From the NCBI RefSeq assembly GCF_028858535.1, contig NZ_JAPMOU010000004.1, positions 213,473-277,472 on the forward strand: DNA of 64,000 nucleotides. Direction: 5' to 3'. The position numbers and the translations under genes are program-made. The stretch is from Spartinivicinus poritis. GTDB taxonomy: Bacteria > Pseudomonadota > Gammaproteobacteria > Pseudomonadales > Zooshikellaceae. Of the stretch, positions 33,829 through 44,265 are shown piece by piece. The notes below the pieces were generated by a model. It did no database searches and was not told the DNA's origin. It saw only the letters and a list, made by a program, of their open reading frames with translations. Each line of letters opens with the position of its first letter. Positions within the stretch are counted from its first letter, which is position 1.

Positions 33829-34869
33829 ATGAAGAAAAAAAAGCATACACAGAAGCCAAGCTTTACAAAATTATTAGCAATAATATTTTGTTCACATCTT
33901 ATAGTTGCTGCTGTCATTATTACAATAAGTAACAACCTTCTTAGCAAGAAAACTCCTAAAAAAAATGATACTTCCAGTGATTTTTCTTACGTAAAAGTTG
34001 CACTTTCAGATCGTATAAATAATATAAAACAAGATATACGTATCATTTCAAGCCTTATTCAAAGCACTACCAGCAATCCTCATATTGAAAAAGAGAATTC
34101 GGTTATCAAACTATTTGAATCAATGATTGAAACCAGAAAGTACTATGACCAAATCAGACTATTAAACTCAAAAGGGAAAGAAATATTACGTCTAAATAAA
34201 AGTGGTGATGGTGCTATCAAAGTAACTGATGACAAACTACAAGATAAGTCAAACCGCTATTATTTTACAGATATTTACTCAAGTCCTCCCGATAAGTTTT
34301 ATATATCAAAACTAGACTGGAACATTGAAGCAGACTCTGTAGAACTACCTTTAAAAGCAACAATACGTATCGGTATACCAATAAAGCTTGATCTTACTTC
34401 CAGTAGTCAGGGTGTATTACTGATAAACTATTTAGCTGCTGGTCTAGTTGGCAGTTTAAACAACACTGTAGCAGGAGAAGAATACTTAGTGATCAGCCAA
34501 GATGGTGTCACTGCTTTTGATCCAGATGCAGCCAACTTATTAGATTCTGACCACCTCTTCAATCAGAAACATCCTGATCTATGGAGTGTCATGCAAGAAA
34601 ATACGAAAGGTACTTTTAAGGGTGCTAGTCATAGTTATCAATATGAAAAAGTTTCATTTGGCAATATAAACAACAAGTCTTATTCAACTATTTGGCTGGT
34701 AAAGAAGGCAAAGGTAGCACCAATTGTAGAGTCATCTAACTCAACTACTTTATTATATTTTTCAGCGCTAGCACTATCATTTACCTTTGCTGTACTAGTT
34801 GCCCTAATATTTAATGTCAAAAGGAGAGGAGCTGATAATCTATCTGATCAAAGCGCCGTTACTGCCTAA
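33829..34869 (+). CDS. Kinase-less double-Cache sensor protein, paralogue of the neighbouring kinase
   Basis: About 346 residues: a basic N-terminus, a membrane helix, a periplasmic Cache-type domain of about 265 residues, a second membrane helix (TLLYFSALALSFTFAVLVALI) and only a 20-residue cytoplasmic tail. The periplasmic part shares KLQDKSNRYYF, LDWN and PLKATIRI in the same order with the histidine kinase encoded 0.7 kb downstream, so it is a duplicate of that sensor without a kinase. It may act as a co-receptor or ligand trap. I chose the ATG at 33829, with GGAG 7 nt upstream, over an ATG 12 codons earlier. Confidence 0.75.
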   Translation: MKKKKHTQKPSFTKLLAIIFCSHLIVAAVIITISNNLLSKKTPKKNDTSSDFSYVKVALSDRINNIKQDIRIISSLIQSTTSNPHIEKENSVIKLFESMIETRKYYDQIRLLNSKGKEILRLNKSGDGAIKVTDDKLQDKSNRYYFTDIYSSPPDKFYISKLDWNIEADSVELPLKATIRIGIPIKLDLTSSSQGVLLINYLAAGLVGSLNNTVAGEEYLVISQDGVTAFDPDAANLLDSDHLFNQKHPDLWSVMQENTKGTFKGASHSYQYEKVSFGNINNKSYSTIWLVKKAKVAPIVESSNSTTLLYFSALALSFTFAVLVALIFNVKRRGADNLSDQSAVTA

Positions 34870-34917
34870 AAATCATAAAATGGATTAAAACTTTCAACGG
34901 ATGAAAAGGCGGGCTTT

Positions 34918-35556
34918 ATGATAAAATTACCTGTTATTGCATTAGCTTTATTATATATTCAATCAACAAGTGCTAATAACGAGCAGTTTAACGACTTATT
35001 AAAAAGCAAACTTTCTGACCCTACTGCTTTAGAAAAGTCGTTAAGCTCAGCCAAAGATAAAGTATTTATATGCACTTATTGTCATGGAATTGATGGCAAT
35101 AGTCAAAAAGAATATATACCCAACCTTGCTTCACAAAACCCTGAATATACTATTACCCAACTTATAAACTACTCACTAAATAAACGAAAAAGTCTAACAA
35201 TGAACAAAATATCAGCTGAGCTATCATTAGAAGACAAGGTTGATATTGCTATATATTACTCAAAATCAGATATAAGAAACAAGCATAAAAAAGAATCATC
35301 ATTAAGCAGCCGGGGAGAAAAAATATTTAACACCGCATGCTTTATTTGTCATGGAAAAAATGCCAAAGGTAATAAAAACATACCCTCACTAGCTAAACAA
35401 AATGAAAAATATATTAAAGACACCCTATTAGAGTTTAAAAACAATAAAAACTATAGGCCCGAGTCTCCTATGTTCGAAATTGCAGCCAAATTATCACGTA
35501 ATGATATACAATCTATCGCTGCTTATATATCACGTATATCTGATGAAGACAGTTAG
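34918..35556 (+). CDS. Di-haem cytochrome c (c4-like)
   Basis: A 212-residue periplasmic protein with a signal peptide (residues 1-19) and two haem-binding sites, CTYCH (C52, C55, H56) and CFICH (C141, C144, H145). Each heads a domain of about 90 residues, the c4 layout. It is Lys-rich and more diverged than typical c4 (SQKEYIPNLASQNPEY in place of PNLAGQ). It lies between two paralogous sensor genes with gaps of 48 and 29 nt, so it is probably part of their operon. It might report the redox state of the periplasm to them or pass electrons to a bd or Mo enzyme. Confidence 0.85.
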   Translation: MIKLPVIALALLYIQSTSANNEQFNDLLKSKLSDPTALEKSLSSAKDKVFICTYCHGIDGNSQKEYIPNLASQNPEYTITQLINYSLNKRKSLTMNKISAELSLEDKVDIAIYYSKSDIRNKHKKESSLSSRGEKIFNTACFICHGKNAKGNKNIPSLAKQNEKYIKDTLLEFKNNKNYRPESPMFEIAAKLSRNDIQSIAAYISRISDEDS

Positions 35557-35585
35557 TTACAAATATACTATAGCAGGATATATAA

Positions 35586-38177
35586 ATGGCAATTCAGCAT
35601 TCACAGTATCAGTCCAACTATATAAAGCTGCTCTTTATATATTTTATTCCAGGTTTCATAGCTATTTTAACAATAGCTATTATTCACTGCTATTTTTTAG
35701 TATATCAAAACAGATCCGCGCTTGAGGCTAACGAGCAAAATAAAATTTTGCATGCAAAATACCTGATAAAAGAAAGAATCAGCTTAATGATTAATGATGT
35801 TGAATTAATCACCTCTTACATAAATGATCATAAACTTAAAAAAATAACATCTAGATCAGCCACTTCAATTAAAAATCGTATTGTTAATTTTGTCAGCAGG
35901 CTAATCAAAACAAGACAATTCTACGACCAGGTTCGCTTTATAAGCAGTGACGGCAGGGAGCTAATCAGGATAAATAACAAACAAAGCTCACCTATCATTG
36001 TCGAAGAAAAAAAACTACAAGATAAAAGTAACAGATACTATTTTAAAGCAGTAAAATATATAAGTAAGGACTCTGTTTATATCTCACCATTAGACTGGAA
36101 TATGGAAGGAGGCAAACTGGAATACCCTTTAAAAGCTACAATTCGTATTGTTAAGCCTATTTACCAAAACTCTCAGTTTATGGGAGCCGTTGCTATCAAT
36201 TATCATGCACACAGCCTCATCAACCAGTTATATGGTAAAGCCACTTACTCACAAAACCACAGTAAAGTTTTTTTAATAAACAATTCAGGCTACTCTGCCA
36301 TATCCCCAATATCGCTAACTGCTCCCCCAACAGATAAGTCTAATCAGTCAAAACTGATACAAACAAAAGCTTATTTCAACCAGGAAAAGCCAAAGCTATG
36401 GCAAACTATGCTTAAAAAAAATTCAGGCCACTACTACAGTGAAAATACCCTATATACCTACAGTCAGATTAATCCTCCACTATTTAAACAGCATCAAGTT
36501 CCACCTTTATGGATAGTTTCAAGCACTATAAAAATGAGCTACGCCCAACTATGGTACTTAATTCCTCTATATACCGTTATCGGCATACTTGTTTTCTTTG
36601 CTTCTTCTCTTTTTGCCTATTTTCACCAGAAAAACAGACAAATTCAAACCTTACATCAATATGCAGAAAGCTATCGCCAGGTTCTAAAAAAAATTCAACT
36701 GGCTGCAATTACTCTCAACCAAAATGGAGACATTGAGTTTTGTAATGATTTCTTCTTATCTTTGACTAAGTTCAATAAAGATCAATTAGTTAATAAACCG
36801 TTTATGAAAATTTGCATACCTGAAAAACTACGCCATCAATTACAAAATAAAATTAACCAAGCTTTTTTTCAGCAGCAAAGTTTTCGTCATTATACAACCT
36901 TACTAAAGTGTAGTGATGATTCAGTAAAAATTGTTAACTTAACTATTACCTACAGCCCAGCTCTAACTCACCATACTCATTCAGTAACATTAGTAGGTGA
37001 AGATATAACTGCCCAAGTAATTAATGAAGATCAGCTACTAAGATTGAGTCATGTCGTAGATCAAAGTTCTTTTGGTGTAATATTAACAGACCCAAAGGGT
37101 GTCGTTGTTTACGCTAATGATACATATATCAACATGATTAAAGAACCAATAACAGATATTCTTAATCAACCAGCTCAACTATTTAATTCTGAGCTTGATC
37201 CAAATTTAAAAGAAACTATTTTTCATAGCTTACATGAAAACCAACACTGGACAGGAGAAGTCAAATTAGACAAAAAGCACTCAGCTCAATCCCAATGGGT
37301 TCGGCTAGCCATTTCAACAATTAAAGAACAAGATCAAGTACTATATATTTCAGTTCTACTACAAGATATTAATGAAGAAAAAAGGCTTGCCAAGCAAGTA
37401 CAACAAGAGAGTCAAAAAAGACAAACCAGTGAAAAATTAGCCGCGATTGGTCAAGCATCTACAACAATTGCTCATGATTTACGAAACCCACTTTGCTCCA
37501 TTAAGATGGCATTGCAAATGAGCCAGCACCACTATGTTAAACAAGAAAATAAAGCTAACGAGTTATTTTCGATTGCTCTTGAGCAAATAAGTTACATGGA
37601 AAAAACCTTAGATGATTTATTATCATTTAGTAGACCTGAAAAACTTACCCCTGAATGGACCTCAATAAAGCAAATAATTGAAAGTACCCTTTCTTGCCAG
37701 AGCAAACTAATAAAAGAAAGCCATGCTACTATTTCATTAAATATTGAGAGTAACTCACCACATATTTTTGCAGATGCAACCAAGCTTCGTCGTATTTTAC
37801 AAAATTTACTTGTCAATGCTATCCAAGCGACTTATATACTACCAACAACCAAACGAAATGTTACTATCACAGCAACCAAAGAAGTTAATAACTCTAATCA
37901 TTTTTTACAAATAGTAATCGAAAATAATGGTGAAACCATCAGAGAAGCAGACCTTAACAAAGTTTTTCAGCCATTTTATACAACTAAAAATAAAGGCACA
38001 GGGCTTGGCCTAGCTATCGTGAACCAATTAACATTACAACACCAAGGTTCAATAACGCTTGAGCCTATACAGCCCCTAGGTACTCGAGCAATACTATACT
38101 TACCAATCGATTATACACGAGTAAATAAACAGTTTAGCACCTATGAATTACCTGAAGCGATAGCAATCGAACAATGA
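35586..38177 (+). CDS. Cache-PAS-PAS sensor histidine kinase
   Basis: An 863-residue kinase: membrane helix (14-40), periplasmic Cache region (45-315) with KLQDKSNRYYF at 143-153, second helix (323-346), two PAS domains (about 360-475 and 485-600), HisKA with H630 in TTIAHDLRNPL, and a HATPase with QNLLVNAIQA and KGTGLGLAIV. This is an NtrB-like C-terminus. The last codons overlap the regulator start by 4 nt (ATGA), so the two are translationally coupled. The sensory domain is duplicated as a stand-alone protein two genes upstream. The ligand is unknown. Confidence 0.9.
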   Translation: MAIQHSQYQSNYIKLLFIYFIPGFIAILTIAIIHCYFLVYQNRSALEANEQNKILHAKYLIKERISLMINDVELITSYINDHKLKKITSRSATSIKNRIVNFVSRLIKTRQFYDQVRFISSDGRELIRINNKQSSPIIVEEKKLQDKSNRYYFKAVKYISKDSVYISPLDWNMEGGKLEYPLKATIRIVKPIYQNSQFMGAVAINYHAHSLINQLYGKATYSQNHSKVFLINNSGYSAISPISLTAPPTDKSNQSKLIQTKAYFNQEKPKLWQTMLKKNSGHYYSENTLYTYSQINPPLFKQHQVPPLWIVSSTIKMSYAQLWYLIPLYTVIGILVFFASSLFAYFHQKNRQIQTLHQYAESYRQVLKKIQLAAITLNQNGDIEFCNDFFLSLTKFNKDQLVNKPFMKICIPEKLRHQLQNKINQAFFQQQSFRHYTTLLKCSDDSVKIVNLTITYSPALTHHTHSVTLVGEDITAQVINEDQLLRLSHVVDQSSFGVILTDPKGVVVYANDTYINMIKEPITDILNQPAQLFNSELDPNLKETIFHSLHENQHWTGEVKLDKKHSAQSQWVRLAISTIKEQDQVLYISVLLQDINEEKRLAKQVQQESQKRQTSEKLAAIGQASTTIAHDLRNPLCSIKMALQMSQHHYVKQENKANELFSIALEQISYMEKTLDDLLSFSRPEKLTPEWTSIKQIIESTLSCQSKLIKESHATISLNIESNSPHIFADATKLRRILQNLLVNAIQATYILPTTKRNVTITATKEVNNSNHFLQIVIENNGETIREADLNKVFQPFYTTKNKGTGLGLAIVNQLTLQHQGSITLEPIQPLGTRAILYLPIDYTRVNKQFSTYELPEAIAIEQ

Positions 38178-39535
38178 CGCACCTTCTTATTGTTGATGAT
38201 GACCTAGCCATCCGCCGCACCTTGGAACTGCATTTAAGTCAACATTACCAAACAACCCTAGCAGGTAATGTGGAAGAAGCTTTATCAATCGCAAATGTAC
38301 CAGATGTTATTTTACTTGATATTTGCATGCCCGGCATTAATGGTTTAGAGGCTATTCCTAAGTTCAAACTTCAATGGAGTAACTGCCGAATTATTATAAT
38401 GACTGCTTTTCATGATATGCAAAGCACTATTGTTGCGATGCAAAGAGGAGCAGACGAATATATTTACAAACCTATAGATATATTTGAGTTAGATAGAGCC
38501 ATTCAGCAAGCTATTAATTATCAAAAGTCTTGCATTGATAAAAACCTAGTAATTCCAACTGTTATTCAACCAACTATTGTTGGTTCCAGTCCATCTATGC
38601 GTAAAATCTTTAAAACAATCGGTAAAGTTGCTAATACTTGTGCAACAATCATGATTACAGGAGAAAGTGGTACAGGAAAAGAAATGGTAGCAAAAACCAT
38701 TCATCATGCTAGTGATCGACATAATAAGCCTTTTATAGCAATAAATTGTGCTGCATTAGTTGACAGTTTATTAGAAGCTGAGCTTTTTGGTTATAAAAAA
38801 GGGGCTTTTACTGGTGCAGTTGCTGATCAAGCAGGAAAATTTCAATTAGCCCATAATGGCACATTATTTCTTGATGAAATTGGGGAGCTATCTCCTATTA
38901 TTCAAGCAAAGTTGTTACGTGTTTTACAAGAACAACAAGTAAACCCTTTAGGCTCCCAAGACTCTATTAGCATCAATTCTCGTATTATTAATGCAACTAA
39001 TGCGGACTTAGAACATGCTATTGAGAAAAAGCAATTTCGAAAAGACCTTTACTATCGGCTACAGGTTGTAAACATTCACCTCCCCCCTCTTCGCCAACGC
39101 AAATCAGATTTACCAGAATTAGTTAGCTTTTTACTCTCCAAAGCAAGCAAAATGCTAGGCCGTCAAGTGAACAAAGTTGCTGTGGGAGTAATGGATAAGC
39201 TTTATCAATATGATTGGCCAGGAAACATTCGCGAGCTTGAAAACACACTTACCAAGGCAGCAGCTTTATGTTGTGGAGAAATCATTACTCTTGCAGACTT
39301 ACCCGATAACATTGCCCAACACCCCACTAAGCTAAATATGACTCCCAACAGAGATACACAAGCTGAGTCAAATAAGCAAGCAATATATAGCTTAAAAGAA
39401 ATGGAAAAAAAACATGTAGCCAAAGTACTACACTATACTAATTGGCATAAAGGGCATGCATGTGAAATTTTAGGAATTTCTCGTCCTCGCTTACAACGGC
39501 TAATTGCTCAATTTAATTTAGTAAAAAGTGAATAA
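38174..39535 (+). CDS. Sigma-54-dependent response regulator (NtrC family)
   Basis: A 453-residue regulator: receiver with VDDD and D49 in VILLDICMPG, AAA+ domain with Walker A GESGTGKE, GAFTGAV sigma-54 contact and [11 protein letters not shown], and a Fis-type HTH at the end (HKGHACEILGISRPRLQRLI). It is the partner of the kinase that overlaps its start by 4 nt. It is the second RpoN activator within 12 kb. It is not a recent copy of the first, since the linkers and HTH differ. Confidence 0.92.
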   Translation: MTHLLIVDDDLAIRRTLELHLSQHYQTTLAGNVEEALSIANVPDVILLDICMPGINGLEAIPKFKLQWSNCRIIIMTAFHDMQSTIVAMQRGADEYIYKPIDIFELDRAIQQAINYQKSCIDKNLVIPTVIQPTIVGSSPSMRKIFKTIGKVANTCATIMITGESGTGKEMVAKTIHHASDRHNKPFIAINCAALVDSLLEAELFGYKKGAFTGAVADQAGKFQLAHNGTLFLDEIGELSPIIQAKLLRVLQEQQVNPLGSQDSISINSRIINATNADLEHAIEKKQFRKDLYYRLQVVNIHLPPLRQRKSDLPELVSFLLSKASKMLGRQVNKVAVGVMDKLYQYDWPGNIRELENTLTKAAALCCGEIITLADLPDNIAQHPTKLNMTPNRDTQAESNKQAIYSLKEMEKKHVAKVLHYTNWHKGHACEILGISRPRLQRLIAQFNLVKSE

Positions 39536-39625
39536 TCAGCTTAACAATATCTCCCTAGCCCAAAAATCCTTCTCGAAGGAGTACGAAAAAAATTCGGACT
39601 AGAGGCGTTTAAAGTGAGATGTACA

Positions 39626-39937
39626 TTACTTTAAGTTGCTATAGTATGCCGATAAATTTGCAATATCTTCATCAGACAAGTTAGCCGCTTGAGCTTGCAT
39701 AACAACAGCTTGCCCTCCTTGTCGCTGTTTGGCTCGGTAGGCTTTCAGTGAACTTTCCAGGTAAGCCTGATTTTGCCCTGCTAGATTGGGATAAATGGGC
39801 ACCATCGCCACGCCATTTTTTCCATGGCAAGCCGCACACACGGCAGCTTTTGCTTTCCCTTTGGCTGGATCTCCTGCGGCAGCAGATATACCAGGTAATA
39901 ACATACCAACTAAGACTAATAGAACCGCTCGTTTCAC
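39626..39937 (-). CDS. Monohaem class I cytochrome c
   Basis: A 103-residue periplasmic protein with a signal peptide (1-21, ending SAAAG), one haem site CAACH in [11 protein letters not shown], and the distal Met in [15 protein letters not shown]. It resembles one half of cytochrome c4, with the PNLAGQ motif. It would act as a soluble electron carrier between respiratory complexes. It is convergent with the regulator gene and separate from hemB. The start ATG is at 39937; CGAGTGAAA upstream is only a weak ribosome site. Confidence 0.88.
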   Translation of the reverse strand: MKRAVLLVLVGMLLPGISAAAGDPAKGKAKAAVCAACHGKNGVAMVPIYPNLAGQNQAYLESSLKAYRAKQRQGGQAVVMQAQAANLSDEDIANLSAYYSNLK

Positions 39938-40230
39938 TCGCTTCTCCTCACCTCATCAGACTTGCTTTTAAAGGTTTTAGTTTTTAAAAACACTATTTTT
40001 ACAAACTAAAGCTTTTCACAGATTTTGATTTTTCAAAGCTTGGTTTACAGCAGCTTTGATTGTAAAAAATCCATTTTATTTATTGGTTATTTTGTTAACA
40101 ATGCGTTCAGTCAAGTGTTTACTTTATCACGATTTCTTTATATTGAAAAATGACCAAAATCTCTACTCCCGAAGAGAATAAAGCGCACTATAGTTATAAA
40201 TAATTAACTAATGATTGTGTTGAATTAACA

Positions 40231-40611
40231 ATGCAACTCCTCACTTTGCCATTAACCTTATTCATAGTGTGTACCAGTTGCAGTGCAGACCCAATGCTTT
40301 ATGAATGTCGCTTTACAACACTTATCGAAAACCAGCAATTTATCCCCTTATTAAAAGACAAAACGCTCTTTTATGTCGACACACATGTAGGTGCTTTCAC
40401 CGTAGATGATAATGGTGAAGCTATTGTTGAAAAAGTAACAGCCAACCAGCAAAAAACCTTTATCTTAAGTGATAAACTTACTCGCTTATCACATGTCACT
40501 ACTATTAAGGAAAATGGGCTTGCTTATCATGTAAAAAACTTAACGTTACTAGGAGAAGATCGCTCGACAATTTTGCAAGGGCATTGCACAACTCATCAAA
40601 CCTTTCTATAA
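40231..40611 (+). CDS. Small exported protein, unknown function
   Basis: A 126-residue protein with a signal peptide (hydrophobic 3-18, cleavage near CSA). The mature domain appears to be all-beta: YECRFTTLIENQQFIPLLKDKTLFYVD followed by short strands, with Cys near each end (CRF and GHC) that could form a disulfide. I know no family. It lies 95 nt before hemB on the same strand. A weak start context, with no clear ribosome site, lowers confidence. Confidence 0.55.
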   Translation: MQLLTLPLTLFIVCTSCSADPMLYECRFTTLIENQQFIPLLKDKTLFYVDTHVGAFTVDDNGEAIVEKVTANQQKTFILSDKLTRLSHVTTIKENGLAYHVKNLTLLGEDRSTILQGHCTTHQTFL

Positions 40612-40703
40612 CCGAAGCAGCAGGCTCCAATAACACCTTACCAGTCCTATATACTGGCGCTTAATTCTTATATAATTGCAACCGTTTTTCAGTAATCAGG
40701 TGA

Positions 40704-41711
<1,008 letters not shown>

Positions 41712-42047
41712 TTGCAAGAATAGTAGAGCTGATAGTTTTGGTGCTTCCAGCCCTTTGCAAAAGTTACTGTTAGCTGCTTCTACATAAAGGGATCACGAAA
41801 TGAATAGCCTCACGTCCACTTCTTTTAGGTAGCAACATTAACAAGTAAAACCGTAACACTTCTAAAATAGAACACCCTCACTTCAGAGGGGGTCGTGAAA
41901 ACTAGCAGATATGGGATAACAGGGTATTAAATGCGCTGTTGTTCCATATCAGACACCAAACTTAATTTAGCCATATAATTTATATATTAATGCAATAAAA
42001 TTTCAGAAAAATGCTGCGTCTGTTTCAGCTAATTAGCAAGGATTATT
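41712..42047. other. Intergenic region between hemB and ppk1 with two hairpins
   Basis: About 336 nt. CCCTC/GAGGG (41875-41879 with 41886-41890) is a small GC-rich hairpin, possibly the hemB terminator. A longer one pairs 41908-41922 with 41936-41950 (15 positions with two mismatches, starting GATATGG). No ORF is visible. The ribosome site for ppk1 (AAGGA) precedes 42048. Confidence 0.5.
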
Positions 42048-44216
42048 ATGAGCCTAACCCCTGCCACAGGTAACAACTCTCTACAGTCTAAAGAGGAGCC
42101 AGCCCCTCCTGAAGTTAATGACTCTCTAAATAGTGAAGAGCCACTAAAAGTCACCGACTTATCTAACCCAGAATACTATATAAATCGTGAGCTTAGCCAT
42201 TTGCAGTTTAATGCAAGGGTATTGGAGCAAGCACTCAATGACAATTACCCCTTATTGGAACGACTACGATTTTTATTAATCTTCAGTAGTAACCTAGATG
42301 AGTTTTTTGAAATCAGAGTTGCTGGGCTAAAACAGCAAATCACCTTTGCTAGAGAAAAGTCCAGTATTGATGGCTTACAACCACAGCAAGCCCTAGACGA
42401 AATCAGTCGTACCTGCCACCAAATGGTGCAGCATCAATACGAAATTTTAAATGATGTCTTGCTTCCAGCCCTGGCTGAAGAAAATATTCGTTTTTTGCGC
42501 CGAAGTCAGCTTAATGCCAAACAGGCCGCTTGGGTAAGTGAATATTACTATCAGCAAATTATGCCTGTTATTAGCCCAATTGGTTTGGACCCAGCACACC
42601 CGTTTCCTCGATTAGCCAATAAAATCCTTAACTTTATTGTCTCTCTTGAAGGCAAAGATGCTTTTGGCCGAGAAACAGGGATGGCCATCATCCCAGCACC
42701 ACGCTCTTTACCCAGGCTGATTAGAATTCCTGATGAAGTCTGTAATGGTGGTGATAACTATATCTTTTTATCGTCAATCATTCACCATCATGTTGAAGAC
42801 CTATTCCCTGGGATGACCGTTACAGGTTGTTATCAGTTTCGATTAACACGTAATAGCGACTTAAGTGTTGACTCAGAAGAAGTAGAAGACTTGGCCCGTG
42901 CTTTACAAGGTGAGTTATTAGCTCGACGCTATGGTGATGCTGTACGCTTAGAAATAGCGGCCAATTGCCCGAAAGAGCTGTCGACTTTTTTGTTGGAGCA
43001 TTTTGGCCTTTCCAGTGATGAGCTTTATGAGATTCAAGGGCCTGTTAACCTCACTCGATTAATGGATATATGCAACGCAAAAGAGCGACCTGACTTGTTG
43101 TATGTACCATTTAGCCCTGGGTTTCCTAAAATTATCCAGAAAAAAAATGCAGATATGATGCAAGCGATTCGACGCAGCGATATTTTATTGCTTCACCCTT
43201 TTGAGTCGTTTACTCCAATTGTTGACTTAGTAAGGCAAGCCGCCAAAGACCCTGAGGTGCTGGCAATTAAGCAAACCCTGTATCGCACAGGCCCAAACTC
43301 AGAACTGGTTGATGCTTTAGTTGAAGCAGCTAGAAATGGAAAAGAAATCACAGTAGTGATTGAAATTAGAGCCCGCTTTGATGAAGAAGATAACCTACAG
43401 TTAGCCAGCCGACTTCAAGAAGCAGGAGCTGTCATTGTATATGGGGTAGTCGGCTATAAAACTCACGCCAAAATGTTACTTATTGTGAGGCGTGAAGGGA
43501 AAAAAATGCAGCGTTATGTGCATTTAGGCACAGGTAATTATCACGCAGGCAATGCTCGAATCTATACTGACTACAGCCTACTAACTTGTGATAAAAGCTT
43601 AACTGAAGATGTACATAAAATATTTCAACAACTCACTGGAATGGGGAAAGTAGTCCAGCTGAAGAAACTCTTACATGCTCCCTTTACCCTGAAAAAAAGC
43701 TTGGTGGAGCTGATCTATAAAGAGGCCCATAATGCCAAAGAAGGCAAACCAGCCCATATTATTATTAAAGTAAACGCCCTTACCGAAACTAAAGTCATGA
43801 AGGCGTTGTTCAGAGCCTCTCAGGTAGGGGTTAAGGTCGACTTGATAATCCGTGGTATCTGCTGCCTTCGCCCTGGTATTCCAGGCTTATCTGAAAATAT
43901 AAGGGTTCGCTCAATTGTTGGCCGCTTTTTAGAACACACCCGAGTGTATTACTTTCAAAGCGATGATGCACCCAAAGTGTACTGCGCCAGTGCTGACTGG
44001 ATGGAGCGCAATCTGGATAATCGAATCGAAACCTGCTTCCCTATCGAGAATCCCAAACTGGTCAGTCGAGTTAAACGCGAGCTGGATATCTATCTGACAG
44101 ATAACTGTATGAGCTGGCAACTACAAAGCGATGGTAGCTATACACTCAACACGCCAAGTGAAGGGGAAGACATTATCAATGTCCAACAGAAGTTGCTGGA
44201 GAAACTAGGGAGTTAA
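42048..44216 (+). CDS. ppk1: Polyphosphate kinase 1
   Basis: A 722-residue PPK1 that polymerises the gamma-phosphate of ATP into polyphosphate. The N-terminal domain follows an extra 40-residue acidic Ser-rich leader ([12 protein letters not shown]). Core motifs are present: [34 protein letters not shown], the phospholipase-D-like active site [12 protein letters not shown] with the phosphorylated His, and [15 protein letters not shown]. ppx is encoded convergently downstream, as in Pseudomonas. Confidence 0.96.
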   Translation: MSLTPATGNNSLQSKEEPAPPEVNDSLNSEEPLKVTDLSNPEYYINRELSHLQFNARVLEQALNDNYPLLERLRFLLIFSSNLDEFFEIRVAGLKQQITFAREKSSIDGLQPQQALDEISRTCHQMVQHQYEILNDVLLPALAEENIRFLRRSQLNAKQAAWVSEYYYQQIMPVISPIGLDPAHPFPRLANKILNFIVSLEGKDAFGRETGMAIIPAPRSLPRLIRIPDEVCNGGDNYIFLSSIIHHHVEDLFPGMTVTGCYQFRLTRNSDLSVDSEEVEDLARALQGELLARRYGDAVRLEIAANCPKELSTFLLEHFGLSSDELYEIQGPVNLTRLMDICNAKERPDLLYVPFSPGFPKIIQKKNADMMQAIRRSDILLLHPFESFTPIVDLVRQAAKDPEVLAIKQTLYRTGPNSELVDALVEAARNGKEITVVIEIRARFDEEDNLQLASRLQEAGAVIVYGVVGYKTHAKMLLIVRREGKKMQRYVHLGTGNYHAGNARIYTDYSLLTCDKSLTEDVHKIFQQLTGMGKVVQLKKLLHAPFTLKKSLVELIYKEAHNAKEGKPAHIIIKVNALTETKVMKALFRASQVGVKVDLIIRGICCLRPGIPGLSENIRVRSIVGRFLEHTRVYYFQSDDAPKVYCASADWMERNLDNRIETCFPIENPKLVSRVKRELDIYLTDNCMSWQLQSDGSYTLNTPSEGEDIINVQQKLLEKLGS

Positions 44217-44224
44217 AGCCTCTT

Positions 44225-44262
44225 AGCCCCCTCTCCTTCTGGGAGAGGGCTGGGGTGAGGGA
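44225..44262. terminator. GC-rich hairpin and repeat between ppk1 and ppx
   Basis: CCCTCTCC (44229-44236) pairs with GGGAGAGGG (44241-44249), followed by a GGGGTGAGGG tail. Sequences of this type are scattered in many proteobacterial genomes, from memory. It lies between two convergent genes and is likely a bidirectional terminator. A looser relative occurs near 60710-60737. Confidence 0.7.
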
Positions 44263-44265
44263 AAA

